A stretch of DNA of 64,000 nt from Trema orientale. Taxonomy: Eukaryota > Streptophyta > Magnoliopsida > Rosales > Cannabaceae. Below, one piece after another: positions 10,790 to 23,867 of this stretch. Position numbers and translations under genes: made by a program. Within the stretch, counting starts at the first letter, position 1. Every line of letters begins with the position of its first letter. The stretch is taken from contig JXTC01000095.1 of assembly GCA_002914845.1 (NCBI GenBank), forward strand, positions 293,508-357,507, given 5' to 3'. Below the pieces are notes generated by a model that was given only the letters and a program-made list of their open reading frames with translations, searched no databases and was not told where the DNA came from.

Positions 10790-11298
10790 GCATAAGAAGC
10801 TCTGCTTCAAAAGCATGACAAACGCCCAAGGGAATGACAAAACAATCTTAACAAATCCTCGACAATTTCTAAAAGCACCGCCACAACATGCTGGACGAGG
10901 ACTACCATTAGCACCACTATTCAGATTCACCTTAACCCATCATTGCAGAGGTAGAACCCTGTTCAGATTAATGATCCGAGGAGTCTATGAAGATCTAAAC
11001 TTTCAACACATTAGTTCAAAAGAAAATAATCAACAATGTAAATTGCATGTTATGCAATTGAAGTTCTAAGTAACCTTCTACAAAAGAAAATGGATTTCTT
11101 GAAGAGAATGAACTATGATAAAGCAATGGAAACTGGAACGACAACAATTCTAAGACAAAAGGTTTAAGACATTTTTTTAATAGCCTGAACTTCTATTAAT
11201 GCTCACAACTTTTGGACAATGTTGAAGACATAAGTGAAATAACAATAAGATAAAAATGCCAAAATGTTGCTTGGTATAATTAAGAAATGACTTACGTA
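10790..11298. other. intergenic, no gene supported
   Basis: An 84-codon open frame at 10815-11069 has no recognisable domain and no typical start context. This is the 3' flank of the broken pseudokinase gene on the minus strand. Confidence 0.5.
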
Positions 11299-14014
11299 TT
11301 AATATTGGATGCTCCTGATCAATCTGAGAGCCTTTTCTACTTGGAGCATGTTAGGCCTATCATCGGGATTATCTTTCACATAAATCTGAATGAGTTGGAC
11401 ATATTCCCTGCTAGTTTTTAGAACAATTTTCACAGCGGAAGATTGATCGAGGAACAATCAAAAATTTTCTCAAAACAATTGACTATATGAGTACATAGTA
11501 TTAATTCATAGCAAATAGAAACATACAAAGAGAATAGATCTAATACCTCTTGTAGCCTATCAGTAGATCCTAACTTTTCTATCTTCTAAACCATGATCTT
11601 CCAATACAAGCCTCAAGAATAACTAGATGAACGTGTGGGTGTTGTGTACAATTTCTTAAAACTCACACTTCAGGCTATTGCAATATTCTCAACACATGAG
11701 ATTGTAAGAGTTTGTTCTACAAAAAATAGGAAGACTCTCTTCTTTTTCTCTCTAGGTTATGGAGGCTCTATAAAAAATAATAGTGTATTCTATATTTTCT
11801 GCTAGCATTTCCTTTATATATATATATTTTTTTTTATTATTAAACTATTTAATAAATTGATATATTAATCAAATTAATATATATATATATATATATAAAT
11901 TAGCAGATAACTCCTTTAAAGAGGAGTGTTTCACTTTTAGTCAGTTTTCCAATTTCTGTTTATCTAATTATCTGATAATTAGATATTTTTAAATTCAAAA
12001 TTTAAATAAATTAGGAAACTTATCTCTCCATAATTTAAATTAATTAATTAATTAATAACGATTATTAATTATTGTAGACAAACAATTTATCTAGACAAAG
12101 TGTGCAGTAACAGAAATAATGTAATATCCAATACAGTATTTGGGGACCTATGGACTTATAATTCAAACTCCAATAAATTGTGACAATTAATTAAGCTCTT
12201 TAATTAATTTGTCTAATTTATTAATTCCAGTATTATTCCACTAAAAATCTGGAATTGCACTCTTAAAGTTACAGAATTAATTTACTAAGAAAACATCGAG
12301 CAGTCCATCGATTTAATCATTACATGTAATTCAATCCTCTATAGATAATTCATAATTGGAGCTAGGTCATGTTCCATTTACCTCTCCAATTACATCTTTA
12401 TATTTGTGTACCATTGATTCTCCAATGAACAATTAATTTATAAATCTATTATAAATTGAGTACTCAAACTGTTCAAGTCCTGAATCAATACACAAGGGAA
12501 TCATCTTTCTAGCTTCCTAATGGAAGGAATGGATTCTATATCTATAAGCTACATTCCCAGCTACTGATCTCATCATGCTCCCAAGATACAAGCATTTCGG
12601 TCTGTTTAGGAAACAAACCCTTTAACAAGTATATTAAAAAATATAATGTTATAAATAAGAGTCTATAACTACTCAGGATTAAGATTGATTTAGATATGAT
12701 CATCTAGTGACATTATTTGAACTCTCAACAGTTAATGGAATTTATATGAGATTCAAATCATGTCTGGTCCAGTCCTATATAATTTATAATCAAATTATAT
12801 AAAGTCCTCCATTGTGATGTCAACACATCAATAGTCTGGATAAGACTATTACATTTTCAATGTTAATGGATCGTACTAATAATATTGAACTAAAAATACC
12901 AAACTTTAATTAATTATTATGAACTATATTTAGTTTACTATTCATAAATTTAATTCTCATGTATATAATACTTATATACTAAATTTGTGATCACATAAAC
13001 AAACTAAAGATTTTCTGATATTTAAAGACATACAAATTATGCACAAATTCAAATAAAAAATGTCATTTTATTAATTCAGTAAATATCCAAAATATACATG
13101 ATCTTAGGTATAAAACCTAACATTCCCTTACTTGCGCCCTGTTTTTTCTCGTGAATGATTGATCTCACCATACTTTTCTAGTATTTCTACCCAGAAATCC
13201 TCCAACCAATCCTCTGAATTTGAACTTATTTCGTGTGAAAGCTCCCAATTATGCGACGATAGGAAATCCCGAAATCTCTTTCCTGACAGGACTTCAAACA
13301 GTAAGACTCCAAAGCTATAGACATTACTCTTTTCCGTATAACTCCACATCGAAACTGCCTCCAGGGCGTGATAGCCATATATCCCATAAACTTTGGAATG
13401 AACATAGGTTTCACCCTCAGGAATTGGTATTGCGCCTTGGAAGTCGAACAGCTTGGCGGCTTCATTTTGGTCCAAGTAGGTATTTGTGGGCTTTATATCA
13501 ATCTCGGTGGATGAATATCTTTGGCAAGCCCTGGTGGAGATACGCAACTGCATTGGCTATTCCAGTAACAATCCTCAACTTGCGATCCCATGATAGTATT
13601 TGAGTATTGTCACCAGGATATAACTTGCGAGATTTCGCTTTAGTAGGGAATTCATAAACCAATGTGGGGAGCTCTGTTTCAAGGCAGCAGCCCAAGAGTT
13701 TTAGCACATTATTGTGGTTGCTCATCCTTGACGCGATTGTGACTTCATTTACAATTTTTTCTATGTGATCTTCATGAAGGTCTGCTCTGAACTTCTTCAC
13801 CGAGATTTTGAGGTCCTCGTGAACACCTGTGTACATAATATAGGTCCTGGAACCTGCTAGTTGCTTTATTGAGTTCTTCGGCGGAATAGGTCCGAAGTGG
13901 ATTGCAAACTCCATTGAAAGAAGTAATAACCTGTTCTAGCACAGCAGCTCCATTGTTCATGAGGAAACCTTTCTTTTGGGTATTCTCTTTTATGTTTCTA
14001 AAGTGTGGAAACAT
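11299..14014 (-). pseudogene. ZED1-related pseudokinase gene, frameshifted and split by a solo LTR (copy 1)
   Basis: Homolog of the intact gene at 25136-26137. N-terminal part 14014-13870 (KKGFLMNNGAAVLEQVI, RTYSAEELNKATSRFQ). Middle, in another frame, 13860-13500 (YIMYTGVHEDLKISVKKF, SRMSNHNNVLKLLGCCLETE, AVAYLHQGLPK, IHRD). The third part, again shifted, runs 13530-13128 (AKLFDFQGAIPIPEGETYV, SNVYSFGVLLFEVLSGKR). The C-terminus (IYVKDNPDDRPNMLQVEKAL, then RSIQY and a stop) lies at 11403-11299, beyond a 1.7-kb solo LTR. One shift falls right at the HRD motif. Two or more frameshifts plus the insertion make it dead as a full-length kinase-like protein. Confidence 0.9.
11409..13122 (-). mobile_element. 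solo LTR (1714 bp) inserted in the pseudokinase exon
   Basis: The plus strand runs TGCTAG...CTAACA, so on the minus strand it begins TGTTAGGTTTTATACC and ends CTAGCA. It is bounded by the 5-bp duplication TTCCC at 11404-11408 and 13123-13127. There is no internal coding domain, only one LTR-like unit with an AT microsatellite near 11880. Removing the unit and one TTCCC copy makes the pseudokinase C-terminus contiguous. Confidence 0.88.
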
Positions 14015-14306
14015 AACAGAAGATAAAAAATTTCGGAAGCTTGCAGCTCTACAAGCGATGGTTTTTCAACACTACACAGTAACTGGGGTTCGTAGAATTC
14101 TAATTGTCTCTTCTAGATGGGCGGTTCGTGAAGCAATATGATGAGAACACGCTTTGTTGACTTCGAGGATATTTCCTCAACGTGTACGTTAGGTATGTTG
14201 CTTGAACTGTTCTCTTAATTTCTTTCCCTTTTTTTTTTTCGAAAAAGTTGACGACTTCATTAATTGGATTAGGTTTACTGGAAGACGAGAGCGAGACTTT
14301 TTACAA

Positions 14307-14490
14307 GAATAATGTTATAAGGCACTAGTGGTGCCCAGCACCACAGTGATGTGTCAGTTTGTCACTGATTAATCATAATTATAATTTAAGTGGGGTCTAT
14401 GTGGGACCCAGTTTGTTAATTAAATCATTCAGTAATAAACAGACATGTCACTGTGGTACTGGGCACCACTGGTGTCCCATAGCATTGCTC
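14307..14490. mobile_element. Mutator-type MITE, copy 2 (184 bp)
   Basis: Ends GAATAATGTTATAAGGCACTA and GTGTCCCATAGCATTGCTC, with inner inverted blocks GTGGTGCCCAGCACCAC and GTGGTACTGGGCACCAC. Flanked by a perfect 9-bp duplication TTTTTACAA (14298-14306 and 14491-14499). Confidence 0.92.
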
Positions 14491-14499
14491 TTTTTACAA

Positions 14500-15069
14500 A
14501 GTTTACTTTTTATTCTAACTTCTAAGAGCATACTACATCAAGTCGTGATAAGCATATGCTGGAAACAAAGACAAAAGAACCATAATGAGTAAAGATAATC
14601 AAGTCTAATTGACTTTAGCTATACATCTAAACTTAAAAATAGACAAATAAGCTAAGAACAATACTCAGACACTCTTACATAGAAAAAATAATAAATTTAA
14701 TATTATTCTCCCCCACCAAAAAAATTAAAAGATGGAGAGGGAAAAAAAGACGAAACAATTTTTTTATTTTCTTTTTCTTTTTCTTCTTCTTCGTTATTTC
14801 TTGTTATTATCTTTTTACGTTGTTATAAAGAGGAATGCTTTATGGTCGTGTTCAACTATGTGACAATTAATGAATGGGGGTTCGGTAGGTAGATAGTGCC
14901 TAGTAGAGTTTGACTTTTAAATATTTGTACTCATCAGCAGGTTGGTCACTTCGGTCAAAGGAAAACAAAAAAAGAAAATGGAAGGTTCCTATTCCTAAAT
15001 GAGAGAACTGTACAGTAACTTGAGCAATTTATGGAATTGGTGGTAAGGCAATGTCGAAATCCCATAGAA
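14500..15069. other. intergenic, no gene seen
   Basis: AT-rich with CT-rich tracts near 14760-14800. Nothing supported. Confidence 0.5.
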
Positions 15070-15785
15070 GAGAAGGGCATCTCAACCCATTGCTCCGTTT
15101 TGATGTAACTTTTATATCAAACATTAATTTTGTCTCTAATCTATTATTCTATTTCTGACATCAAAAAGAATATTCTTCGTATATTTTTTTTATTTTACTT
15201 TTTATATAATTTTATTCAAATTCTCTATTATTTATCAATTTCATCAACAATACCCATATACAAATTTTTTTTTACGTATTGATCCAATAATACATATTTT
15301 ATTATTTAACAAAGTTGTAGAAATTAGTAGATTAATAATTATATTTTATTAACTAAAAATTACCAATTTATAAAATTAATATTGTGAATTGATATTTCAT
15401 ATTATTTACATATCAAATTTATTCTATATAAATTTAATTATGAAATAATAATAGAGATATGTGATATAAAAATGAAAATTTTAAATTTTTGTTACCAAAA
15501 AGTTGTCAATTTTGGCCAAAACTATGCAAGTATAGTAAAAATTAAAAAACTCAAGATTTATTTGTATCTTTTTTGCAAATTATTAAAAAAAAAAAAAAGA
15601 GTCAAAAAAAAGGGGCAAAAATAGCGTTTGTGAACAGTAACATGCCAGAATTAGCATGGCACTGTTCATAAGTGGGCCCAGACGCTATTTTGGAGTCCAG
15701 AAATGGCGCTGTATTGGGCTACTATCCAGTGCCAAATGCCACTTTCTCACGCTAATATAGTGTGCATTGGAGAAGACCTAAGGTT
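15070..15785. repeat. non-autonomous DNA transposon, copy 1
   Basis: Ends resemble each other inverted (GGGCATCTCAACCCATTGC against AGGTCTTCTCCAATGCACAC). The inner block CTCTATTATTTATCAATTTCATCAACAAT and the GTGAACAGTAACATGCC / GGCACTGTTCA palindrome recur in 61512-62052. The exact limits and TSD are not resolved. Confidence 0.55.
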
Positions 15786-15828
15786 GTCCAGTATTTAAAA
15801 AAATTATTAGACATCATATATTATATAT

Positions 15829-16090
15829 GATTCCCAATCTAGTAGGTATTTTGCTTTTCACCTATCTAAAGGTTTTTTTTTTTTTTTTTGGTCTTTAGAT
15901 CATGATCTAACAGCTCCCATAAATTGAGTAATTAGAAAAAAATAATAATAAAAATTAATAACTATTATTTAATATTTTTTTCTCTCTTCTTTTTACCATG
16001 AAAAGACGTGTGTAACCAATTTTAATTAGTTAAAATAATACCTATGAATAGGTTAAAAAAAAATACCTATGGGATTAGTGCACATTATAT
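15829..16090. mobile_element. AT-flanked MITE family, copy 1
   Basis: Begins ATTCCCAATCTAGTAGGTATTTT and ends AATACCTATGGGATTAGTGCAC, roughly inverted, with inner TACCTATGAATAGGT and the marker ACCATGAAAAGACGTGTGT. Embedded in TATATA, so a TA target is possible. Confidence 0.65.
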
Positions 16091-16095
16091 ATATA

Positions 16096-16308
16096 TATAT
16101 AGATTTTGAATCTAGTAAGTACTTTTTTTTTCACCTATTGATAAGTATTTTTTTTAGCCGTTAGAACAATCTAACGACTACTATAATTTGAGTGGTTGGA
16201 AAAAAAATAATAAAAATAAATATTCATTATTTAATATTTTTCTCTCTCCACTTTTACCATGAAAAGACGTGTGTGATCAATTTTTATTGAGCAAAAAAAA
16301 AAAAATTG

Positions 16309-16352
<44 letters not shown>

Positions 16353-16374
16353 ACTGGATTGGTGCCATATATAT
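16096..16374. mobile_element. AT-flanked MITE family, copy 2
   Basis: Adjacent second copy (GAATCTAGTAAGTACTTTTT, the ATGAAAAGACGTGTGTGATCAA marker, end CTACTGGATTGGTGCCATATAT). It contains a long poly-A run at about 16310-16350 and sits head-to-tail with copy 1. Confidence 0.65.
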
Positions 16375-19300
16375 CTATTACATTTATAAAAGAGTGAAAC
16401 AAAAATACTATTCATCTGTTTTGGTTAAGTTATTTTGTCTTTTTGCACACTGTTCATTCGTTCATGTATTTTGTCTGTAGTGTTTGTCTGTGGCATGGTT
16501 TTATTCTCTTGCTCGAGGTTGCACAATCCTTTCAGAATAGAGTCCATAGTTTGTCTAATTAAAGTTTCTAAAGAGGGGAGTAGCTTGTCATCGGTAGAAA
16601 GCACAAGTTGCCCCAATCTTCTTCTTCTTTTTCTCTTTCATCATATGGTAGTCAGGAGCGGCACACTTCAATATCGATAGTCTGTGCTGTCTACCTTCGG
16701 CAAAAAAAAAATTGATGTTGGGAGCGCTGCCCGCTCCGCCCAGCATTGCTCTATTAATCAAGATTAGTTTTTGTTTTCCCTTTTTAACTTCAATTCATAT
16801 TTCTCTAACTATTTCTCTCACTTATTTTGTCACCTGCTTCTCAATTTCAGTTTGTATGTTACTTTTGCTTTGATCTATGGTGTGCATGTGCACTTCTCAT
16901 ACTCATTTCCTGATGTTGGCTGATCTTTCTCAGTTCTATGCTGAAGTCTTTCTCTCTTTCCTTTCTATTTCTTTCACATTCGTTTCAGGATTTTTGTTTG
17001 TATATGGATTTGCTTGGGGATTTTGCTCTTTCCCAGTTTGCCATCCGCCACGCCGTCATTATGTTGATTTATACAAATTCTCTTTAATTTTGTTTCTCCA
17101 ATTGCTTTAAGCATGTATCTTATTGGGCTTAAAAGGTGTATATGTTTTGTTTATGTTCATGCTCGCATCTACAACTTCTGTTGAAATGTCTTAAAGAAAG
17201 TGGTTTCTAATTTGTGCCTAAAAGTTGTTTGTTTAAGTTGTCTGTAGGTCGTAGAGAGAAATTTGGATGAAATTGTTCGAAGTCCTAAATTGGGAATGTA
17301 ATCTCTAAGCAGGTGAGAGTCTCTTAGATGTAAGTATATGCTCAGGGCATGAGTTACTAATTAATTAGATTGTCATCTTCTTTGTATTTAGGGCTATATG
17401 CATAAATATCTACATATGGATGATTTAGGCCTACCTTGGCAATAGCTATATGTGGTTCTTCAACTCAATTTTTTTTTCCCCTTCTTGCATCATACGACTA
17501 TCTTCTGTGTGATGGTTGAGATTATTAACTGTAACTGTCTTGTTTTACAAAGAGACCATGTGAATGTTATTTTTGTCACAATGAGAATATATTTCTCCAC
17601 ATAGGCATGGGCACATGGCTATCAGTGTTATTTTCTCCCGTATACCACTCTTGGAGAAATTTCATTGTAAGTTCTAGATTTTGATTCTTTTGCAACGTCG
17701 TCCTCCAAATTTTTAGATGAATTTTCTTTTGGGTATCTAAAATTTAATTATTTTGAGCTAATTTTGAAGTATTGACTAATTTAGTTTTTTAATGAACTCC
17801 GACAGTGGTATTTTGCTTCTTCCACTCAATTTTGGATTTGGTAATAGTTGATTTCACTACATCCGTTTATGCTGCTATAGTTGACTGACCAGAGCCTTAT
17901 CATAATGGTGGGATTTATTGCTCTAAGTTTTCAAATTGTACTCTTTCTTGTTTGGGCTTTCAATTTTAGTTAATGATGAGTAGATGTCTTCATTAGTTTA
18001 ATTATGTTCAAGACCTTTCTTTCATGATATGTTTTATGATTAGCTCAATGAGCTATTTGCTTATTTGGTTTTCTTAATCCTATCTATACACTGAATTATT
18101 AATCCTCTAGGAGAACTTTTTCTTTTGCTTTTTGGTACTTTACTTTTATTTTTTCCGATTGGTAGTCGGAATAGAACAGAAGGCTGTTGTAAGAAAAATG
18201 CAGCAGCAACAAACATGTATTATTAGACTTCTTATTTGAATTTACAGTGCTTCTCAGGTTTTTTTTTCCTTATCTTGCGATTTCTCTCTTTATGATTCCT
18301 CTTATTTTTCTTATCAACTTCTATTTCCTCTATAAAAGAGCCAGTTTGGTCCTTAAACACTGTTCAAATTTTCGTCAAGTTATTTTGTCTTTAGCGATCT
18401 AAAAATGGTGCGTTGCAACACAAAAACTCTGACCTCTACTCTCATGACATATGCACTGTAGTTCCTCTCAGTCTCACCTCTGTTGCCTTTACTCATTTCA
18501 TAAAAAATTCCTCTTCTTCTCTCTCTGTCCCTCAGCCATTGCAGGTCCATAGAAAATCAAGGTCTGAATCCCACGGTCTACTAATTTCTAGAGCTAGAGA
18601 TTTTAAGAGGTTCAAACTAAAAGGTAGTGGTTTCATGCCAGCTTAAAGAAAAGCTTATGGTGTATTTAAGGGTCTTGCTGTGTCAACGGCGATTATGTCG
18701 GTACCTATTTCCGATTAAACTAATAGTTGAGTTAGAATCTTATTAAATTTGTCTTTTTTTTTATAGAAATCTTTTGTGGATCCGATTTTCATTTGTGCCG
18801 ATTTTTTTTCCTTTATGATTGTTTTTTATGCTTTGAATTGTTTATTTTCTCTTTCATGGGTGTATAATTTAGATGTTGCTATAGTCAAAGTTGTTTTAAG
18901 GTCGAGTGGCTACCCAATGATAAACACATCAGAAGTCTTTAATTTCTATTCTGCATATATTTTTATGGAGCTTTCATTGTTTAAGTACCATAATTTATAC
19001 AGATATTTTCGTTCTTTAAAGATTGTAGTCATTTTCGCTATGTATAATCTAATTTTGCTTTTTCTGTTTGTTTTGGATCTTTTGTTGGAGGTTTTTCCCT
19101 GGTTGGGATCATATTTTTAACTTTTGTGTAGAAATGAATTGGGTTTTCTTTGTTGGGATTTAACAATTAACTTCTCATTGTCTATATTTGCCACTTTTAC
19201 GAGTGAATGATGAAGTCATTTGATGATTTTAAAGTTGGGTGGTTTTATTCTCCAGATGCTTTACAACAATCTGTTAAACTCAGTTTATACTCAAGAGTTA

Positions 19301-20680
19301 TGTCAGATGGACTTGGAGTTATATATTCTATCACTGATCTTTCATATTCTATCTACGGAGAGGTTTGCAATCCTTGATCATAGATGTGGATTGCAGAAAA
19401 TTATACTCCCTTACAGAAAATTAGGCTTGTTGCTTTAGCTCTCGTCTTCACAAACTACCAATTTCAAGTGAACATAGAAAATCAACGAAGGTTTTGTCAT
19501 TGGATCGTTGCACTAGCACTTAACCATAGGTTTTCATTTTCAACCATCAGAGATAACATGGCTAAAGTGAAAATTGTCTTCAGTAATTTGGCCTCCATAG
19601 ATAATTTTTATTTAAATGAAATATGCCTCTCGATTTGATTTTTAGGGACTTTGAGTTGTTTATTTTTATTTTTTTTATTTAAGATAATATGAAATTTACT
19701 GTTTATTGAAGTAGTTCGTCATATGTCTGTATACTGGAGTTAGGCAAAAATCTTCCATTTCAGTTTGGATTAGGTTCAGTAATTTCTTTTCCACATCGCA
19801 AAATTACATTCCAGTAGTTGTAATTCTAGTTTTGATGACTTAGTAAATTAATTACTTGTAGCATCCACTCTCCTTGACAATATTATTATATATATACATA
19901 TCTATAATTTATGTATATTATCTTTGTTTACTATGCTTCTGTCGCATTATAATCTTCAAGCCACAACCTATTGCTATTTTCAGATAAATTTAAGCGCATT
20001 TATTGCTATTGAGAAAAGTACACAACTAAAAGCATGTATATATATATATATATTAAATTCTACTCTTCTGTAGTCCAAAATGATCAAACCTGGTATCATA
20101 ATGCTGTTAGGCTTCTTCCATATTCTATCTAAATCTTGCGTATTTTTTCAACAACTTATATTATTTTTATCTATTTTTCTGTTCGAAATCTATTTTATCA
20201 TTACTGCTTATTACTTTATGTCTTTTTAAGACGCATTTTGATATTTTCATTGATTTCTGTCACATTTTGCTTAATTCAGTAGCATATTTAATACTTAATT
20301 CTTTAAATAGATGGTAACTATATTAAATTCATATATATAAATATATGGACTAAAACCTTACAATGCATTTTGTTCTTGGTGTAAACTATTACCATTAGTT
20401 TATTAACTAAGTATCCATATATGGACTAAAACCTTATAATGCATTTGTAACGTCGAATGTGTTAAATTTGTTTCTTCTTGTTTAAATTTTCCTTAGAAAT
20501 AGTTCAACTTTTCTTGTTCAAGTATCCATCTAAAGTTAATGAATTGGGAGACTTTTTTTAGTTTGGCTAACAATTTATATTATGAAAATAATGCAAAATG
20601 TTTTCCTAAAAATACGAATTTTGATTGATCTATTTTTTTTTTAAATTTTATTTAATACAGTATATTACACCACATAACTT
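16375..20680. other. 4.3-kb intergenic stretch, no gene supported
   Basis: T-rich sequence on the plus strand with several short open frames (16435-16680, 16877-17110, 18413-18646, 18776-19120). None shows a known domain and their composition matches the background. A TATA-like CTCTATAAAAGAGCC lies at about 18330 with AAAAATGGTG 75 bases downstream, but that ATG opens only an 18-codon frame. A 31-base direct repeat (ATATATGGACTAAAACCTTA...) occurs at about 20341 and 20412. It could be a decayed gene or a non-coding transcript. Confidence 0.4.
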
Positions 20681-21457
20681 ACATAATGAGACACGTGGCC
20701 TCACTTAGTGTATATATATGTAAATATATATATTCGTCTATACCACATATAATAAGATTGGAACCGGAAAAAAAAAAAAAAAAAAAAAACAAAGCAGCTC
20801 GCCATCGAATTTCATTTTTTTGTTTTCTCCTTATATGCCTTTTTGTTTATCAATTTTTCTTCTGCCGACTTAACTAACTTGTCCTTTTTCTCTTCATTCT
20901 GCCGACTTAATATTTTGAGACTTATTCCTTTATAAATTTATCTATTTACTTATTAAGTTGAAGTTCTTTTTCATTAGTCAATTGAATATAAAGAAACAGG
21001 ATCTACATTTTCTTTTCTTTTCTTTTCTTTTACCCTATTTCATTAATATAAGCGATCTTAGTTCTCTTTTAGGTGTCAAATTCAAAAGTCCCAGTTCACC
21101 TAGTACTCTTTGGCTAACTAAGTTGGATCATGCAGTCAACACAAGTAATCCAAATGTGCATTTTCATAATTTTCCCGGTTTTTATTTTTTAAAAACAAAC
21201 ATTTCTATTTTGTTTTTAATTCTCTTGATTTTGTGAATACATAGATAAAGTTATCTTATATTGGCTTGAATTTGTGTTCATTATACATTTATGATTGAGA
21301 GAACTTTAATTATATAAGGGGTAATTAGGAGTTTGATAATTAATCAGGCTATATGTCTGTGTCAATTTGTATAAGGTTTCCAACACTCTCATTTATAAAA
21401 ACCCAAAAGAATTACAAAAATACGGAGGTTATGTTTTTTTTTTCTAATTTTCGTAAA
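20681..21457. other. intergenic, no gene seen
   Basis: Contains a G-box/ABRE-like GACACGTGGCC at 20690-20700 and a poly-A run at 20768-20788. A 92-codon T-rich frame at 20958-21236 has no domain. Confidence 0.4.
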
Positions 21458-21674
21458 TTTTTTATTAGAAAAATATCACTTTTTAAAAAAAATTAGAAAA
21501 AATGTCATTTCTAAAATGATGACTAGTTATTAGTTTTTGAAAAGTGGTTACCGATTATAAATTACTTTACTAGTTATTAATTTCTAAAAACTGGTTTTTG
21601 GGTACTAATTACTATTTTAAAAAATAGTATTTTTCTAAATATTTTTTAGAAAATAATATTTTTCTAATAAAAAT
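21458..21674. repeat. AT-rich inverted repeat
   Basis: TTTTTTATTAGAAAAATATCAC on the left pairs with AATATTTTTCTAATAAAAA on the right; the middle has CTAGTTATTAGTTTTTGAAAA repeats. Probably a MITE-like foldback; TSD not resolved. Confidence 0.6.
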
Positions 21675-21765
21675 CATATGGAACCTAAAAAAAACACGTC
21701 AGTGTATTTTTCAATTTTTTTTCTAAAAATGCCTTAAAAAAGCCTAATTTCCCTATTTGTATATA

Positions 21766-22035
21766 GAGAAAATGACATGGGTAAGACTAACTCGGGCTAA
21801 GATGACTTTTTTGTGCATTTTTTTTAAAAATAACATTTTTAGGAATGTCAAAGAAGTCTTGATCTCTAGTCAAGAACTTTTTGACAATTAAAAAATAATT
21901 ATTTAGGACTTTTTATGGTCAAGAGCATATTGACCATAAGTTAAGAAGTTCTTGACACTCCTAAAAATGTTATTTTTAAAAAAATGCACAAAAAAGTCAT
22001 CTTAGCCCAAGTTAGTCTTTCCCATGTCCTTTTCC
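21766..22035. mobile_element. long-TIR Mutator-type MITE (270 bp)
   Basis: Inverted repeats of about 95 bp: GACATGGGTAAGACTAACT and CTAAGATGACTTTTTTGTGCAT on the left are mirrored by ATGCACAAAAAAGTCATCTTAG and AGTTAGTCTTTCCCATGTC on the right. Flanked by TTTGTATATA at 21756-21765 and 22036-22045, a 9- to 10-bp duplication typical of Mutator-class insertion. Confidence 0.88.
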
Positions 22036-22045
22036 TTTGTATATA

Positions 22046-23867
22046 TATGTGTAAAGGCCCTACGGCGTTAATCTAGTTATGAAGATCATTTGCTGAAAGA
22101 GTTTTGAGATTTCATTCATGGTGATCCCAATTTCAGATTGCTTTTTTTTTTTTTCCATTAATTTATGTGGTGTTCGGTTAATTTTACGATAGACAAAGTA
22201 AATGCCAATAACGGCGGCGGTGAGGATGGAGCATAAGCTTTGGCAAGGGTTGCGCCCGATTGGAAGTCAAACAGTTATTTTAAGGAGTCCTTAGGTGCGA
22301 CTTAGGAACATTTTAAGGAACATTAGTGAAGAAGTTAAAAGGATATAAAGGATATAACAAATTAGAACAATCACTTTGATAAAGGCAATTGGGCAACTAC
22401 CTTAATATTTATTTATTAATTCTTTTCTAATTACTCTTTTTTTAATCTTTTTTTAGGAGATTTGTTTTTGTTTCTTTTCTATGTATTGTATCATATTTTT
22501 AATCTCATTACCAATACATTTTAAGGTGAAAAAAAAGTAATTATTTCCTAACAAATCGATAAAATTGTTGTTTAACTTTTCTATATATTTTATAGTCGTA
22601 TCATTAGTATAGGCATATCAAATCATTAATAAGTGATTCTCATAATTAATCAACAAATTAAATTTAACAAATAATATAGGCATATCAGTTTGAGTAATCT
22701 TAAATTATAATATAGACGACAAGTAGCATAGAGAACTCTCAGTACTAAAGTTAAATTTCTCTAAAGTAGACAATAAAATACATCAAAATGATGATATCTC
22801 TACGGCCATGTGCCTAATCATACTAGTATATATATATATATATATATATAATAAAAAAAAATAAAAAATACAAAAAAAAAAAAAAACATTATCCTGGACA
22901 AAACATCATCAAGAGAAAAAAGAGAACGCTTTGGAAACGACATAAATAAGGAAAAACAGCCATTGGGAAGAAAACGACATTTAAACTGAAATGACAAAAT
23001 TTTAAGTTTCTTTCACGTTATACTTTTGAGAAATAGTGTTGTTAACACAATTAATCAAAGCTTCTCCTAGCTCTCATTGTCACACCCAGAGAGAGATACC
23101 ACTTTAGTCGTCCTTTTCATCCCTTTTTTTCTATCCAAAAAAAAGAAAAAAACTAAAATTTTTCCCAACAACTCAGTGGCTCAGACTATACATAGATCAC
23201 AAAGATCTTAAATGGGCCATGCAGCATGGCATGTTAAAGGCAAGTCTACTCGTGTTTTGAGTCGTGCTCTGCAGACCTATCAAAACATCATATCATGATC
23301 GTAACGGACCAGGCTTAAATACTTTAGGCCCGACATGGCCCATAAGCATATGCATATCTGCTACCATGCTCGAGCTTTTGTTAAGCTCATTTCGTGCCAT
23401 GCACAACGAGTACAAATCAAAATTATTTGTCAATTAATATATACTCCTACAAAAAAATAAATCTATTAATATGTGTGAGACTTAGAACTAATTTTCATTT
23501 AATCATTACTCTCATCTAGTAATAATTATTCGTATAATTGATTATCATGTTATTAATTTTAAAAATAATAATTTAATTTTTTTAGTAAAAAAAAAATATT
23601 TTTTAAGTATGTAATGTCATGTTTTTCATACTTTATAGTTTGTGCCATACTCGTACTAAAAACATGAGCATGGTACGGACTAACACTTTGTGTCATACTT
23701 AGCACAGCTCAATATCATCTTGTATCGTACTATACTTAGTACGATTTTTTCCATGCTCCGTCATCATGCCTAATGAGCGACCGATATCTCTAGTTAGAAG
23801 TTAAAAAAACTTAATTCACAATAATAAAATAATATATTAATAAATAAATAAATAAATAAAGGAGGAA
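22046..23867. other. intergenic, no gene seen
   Basis: AT-rich, with an (AT)n microsatellite at about 22825-22850. The block at 23220-23780 (GGCATGTTAAAGGC, CATGCTCGAGC, CATACTTAGCACA) looks like degraded repeat DNA. Confidence 0.45.

Noticed and set aside
13220-13603. 127-codon plus-strand frame over the broken pseudokinase
   Set aside because: Antisense shadow of kinase sequence; the minus strand carries the conserved motifs.
18413-19120. 77- and 114-codon frames after a TATA-like box
   Set aside because: No recognised domain; the ATG nearest the TATA box opens only 18 codons; T-rich background explains the hydrophobic 114-codon frame.
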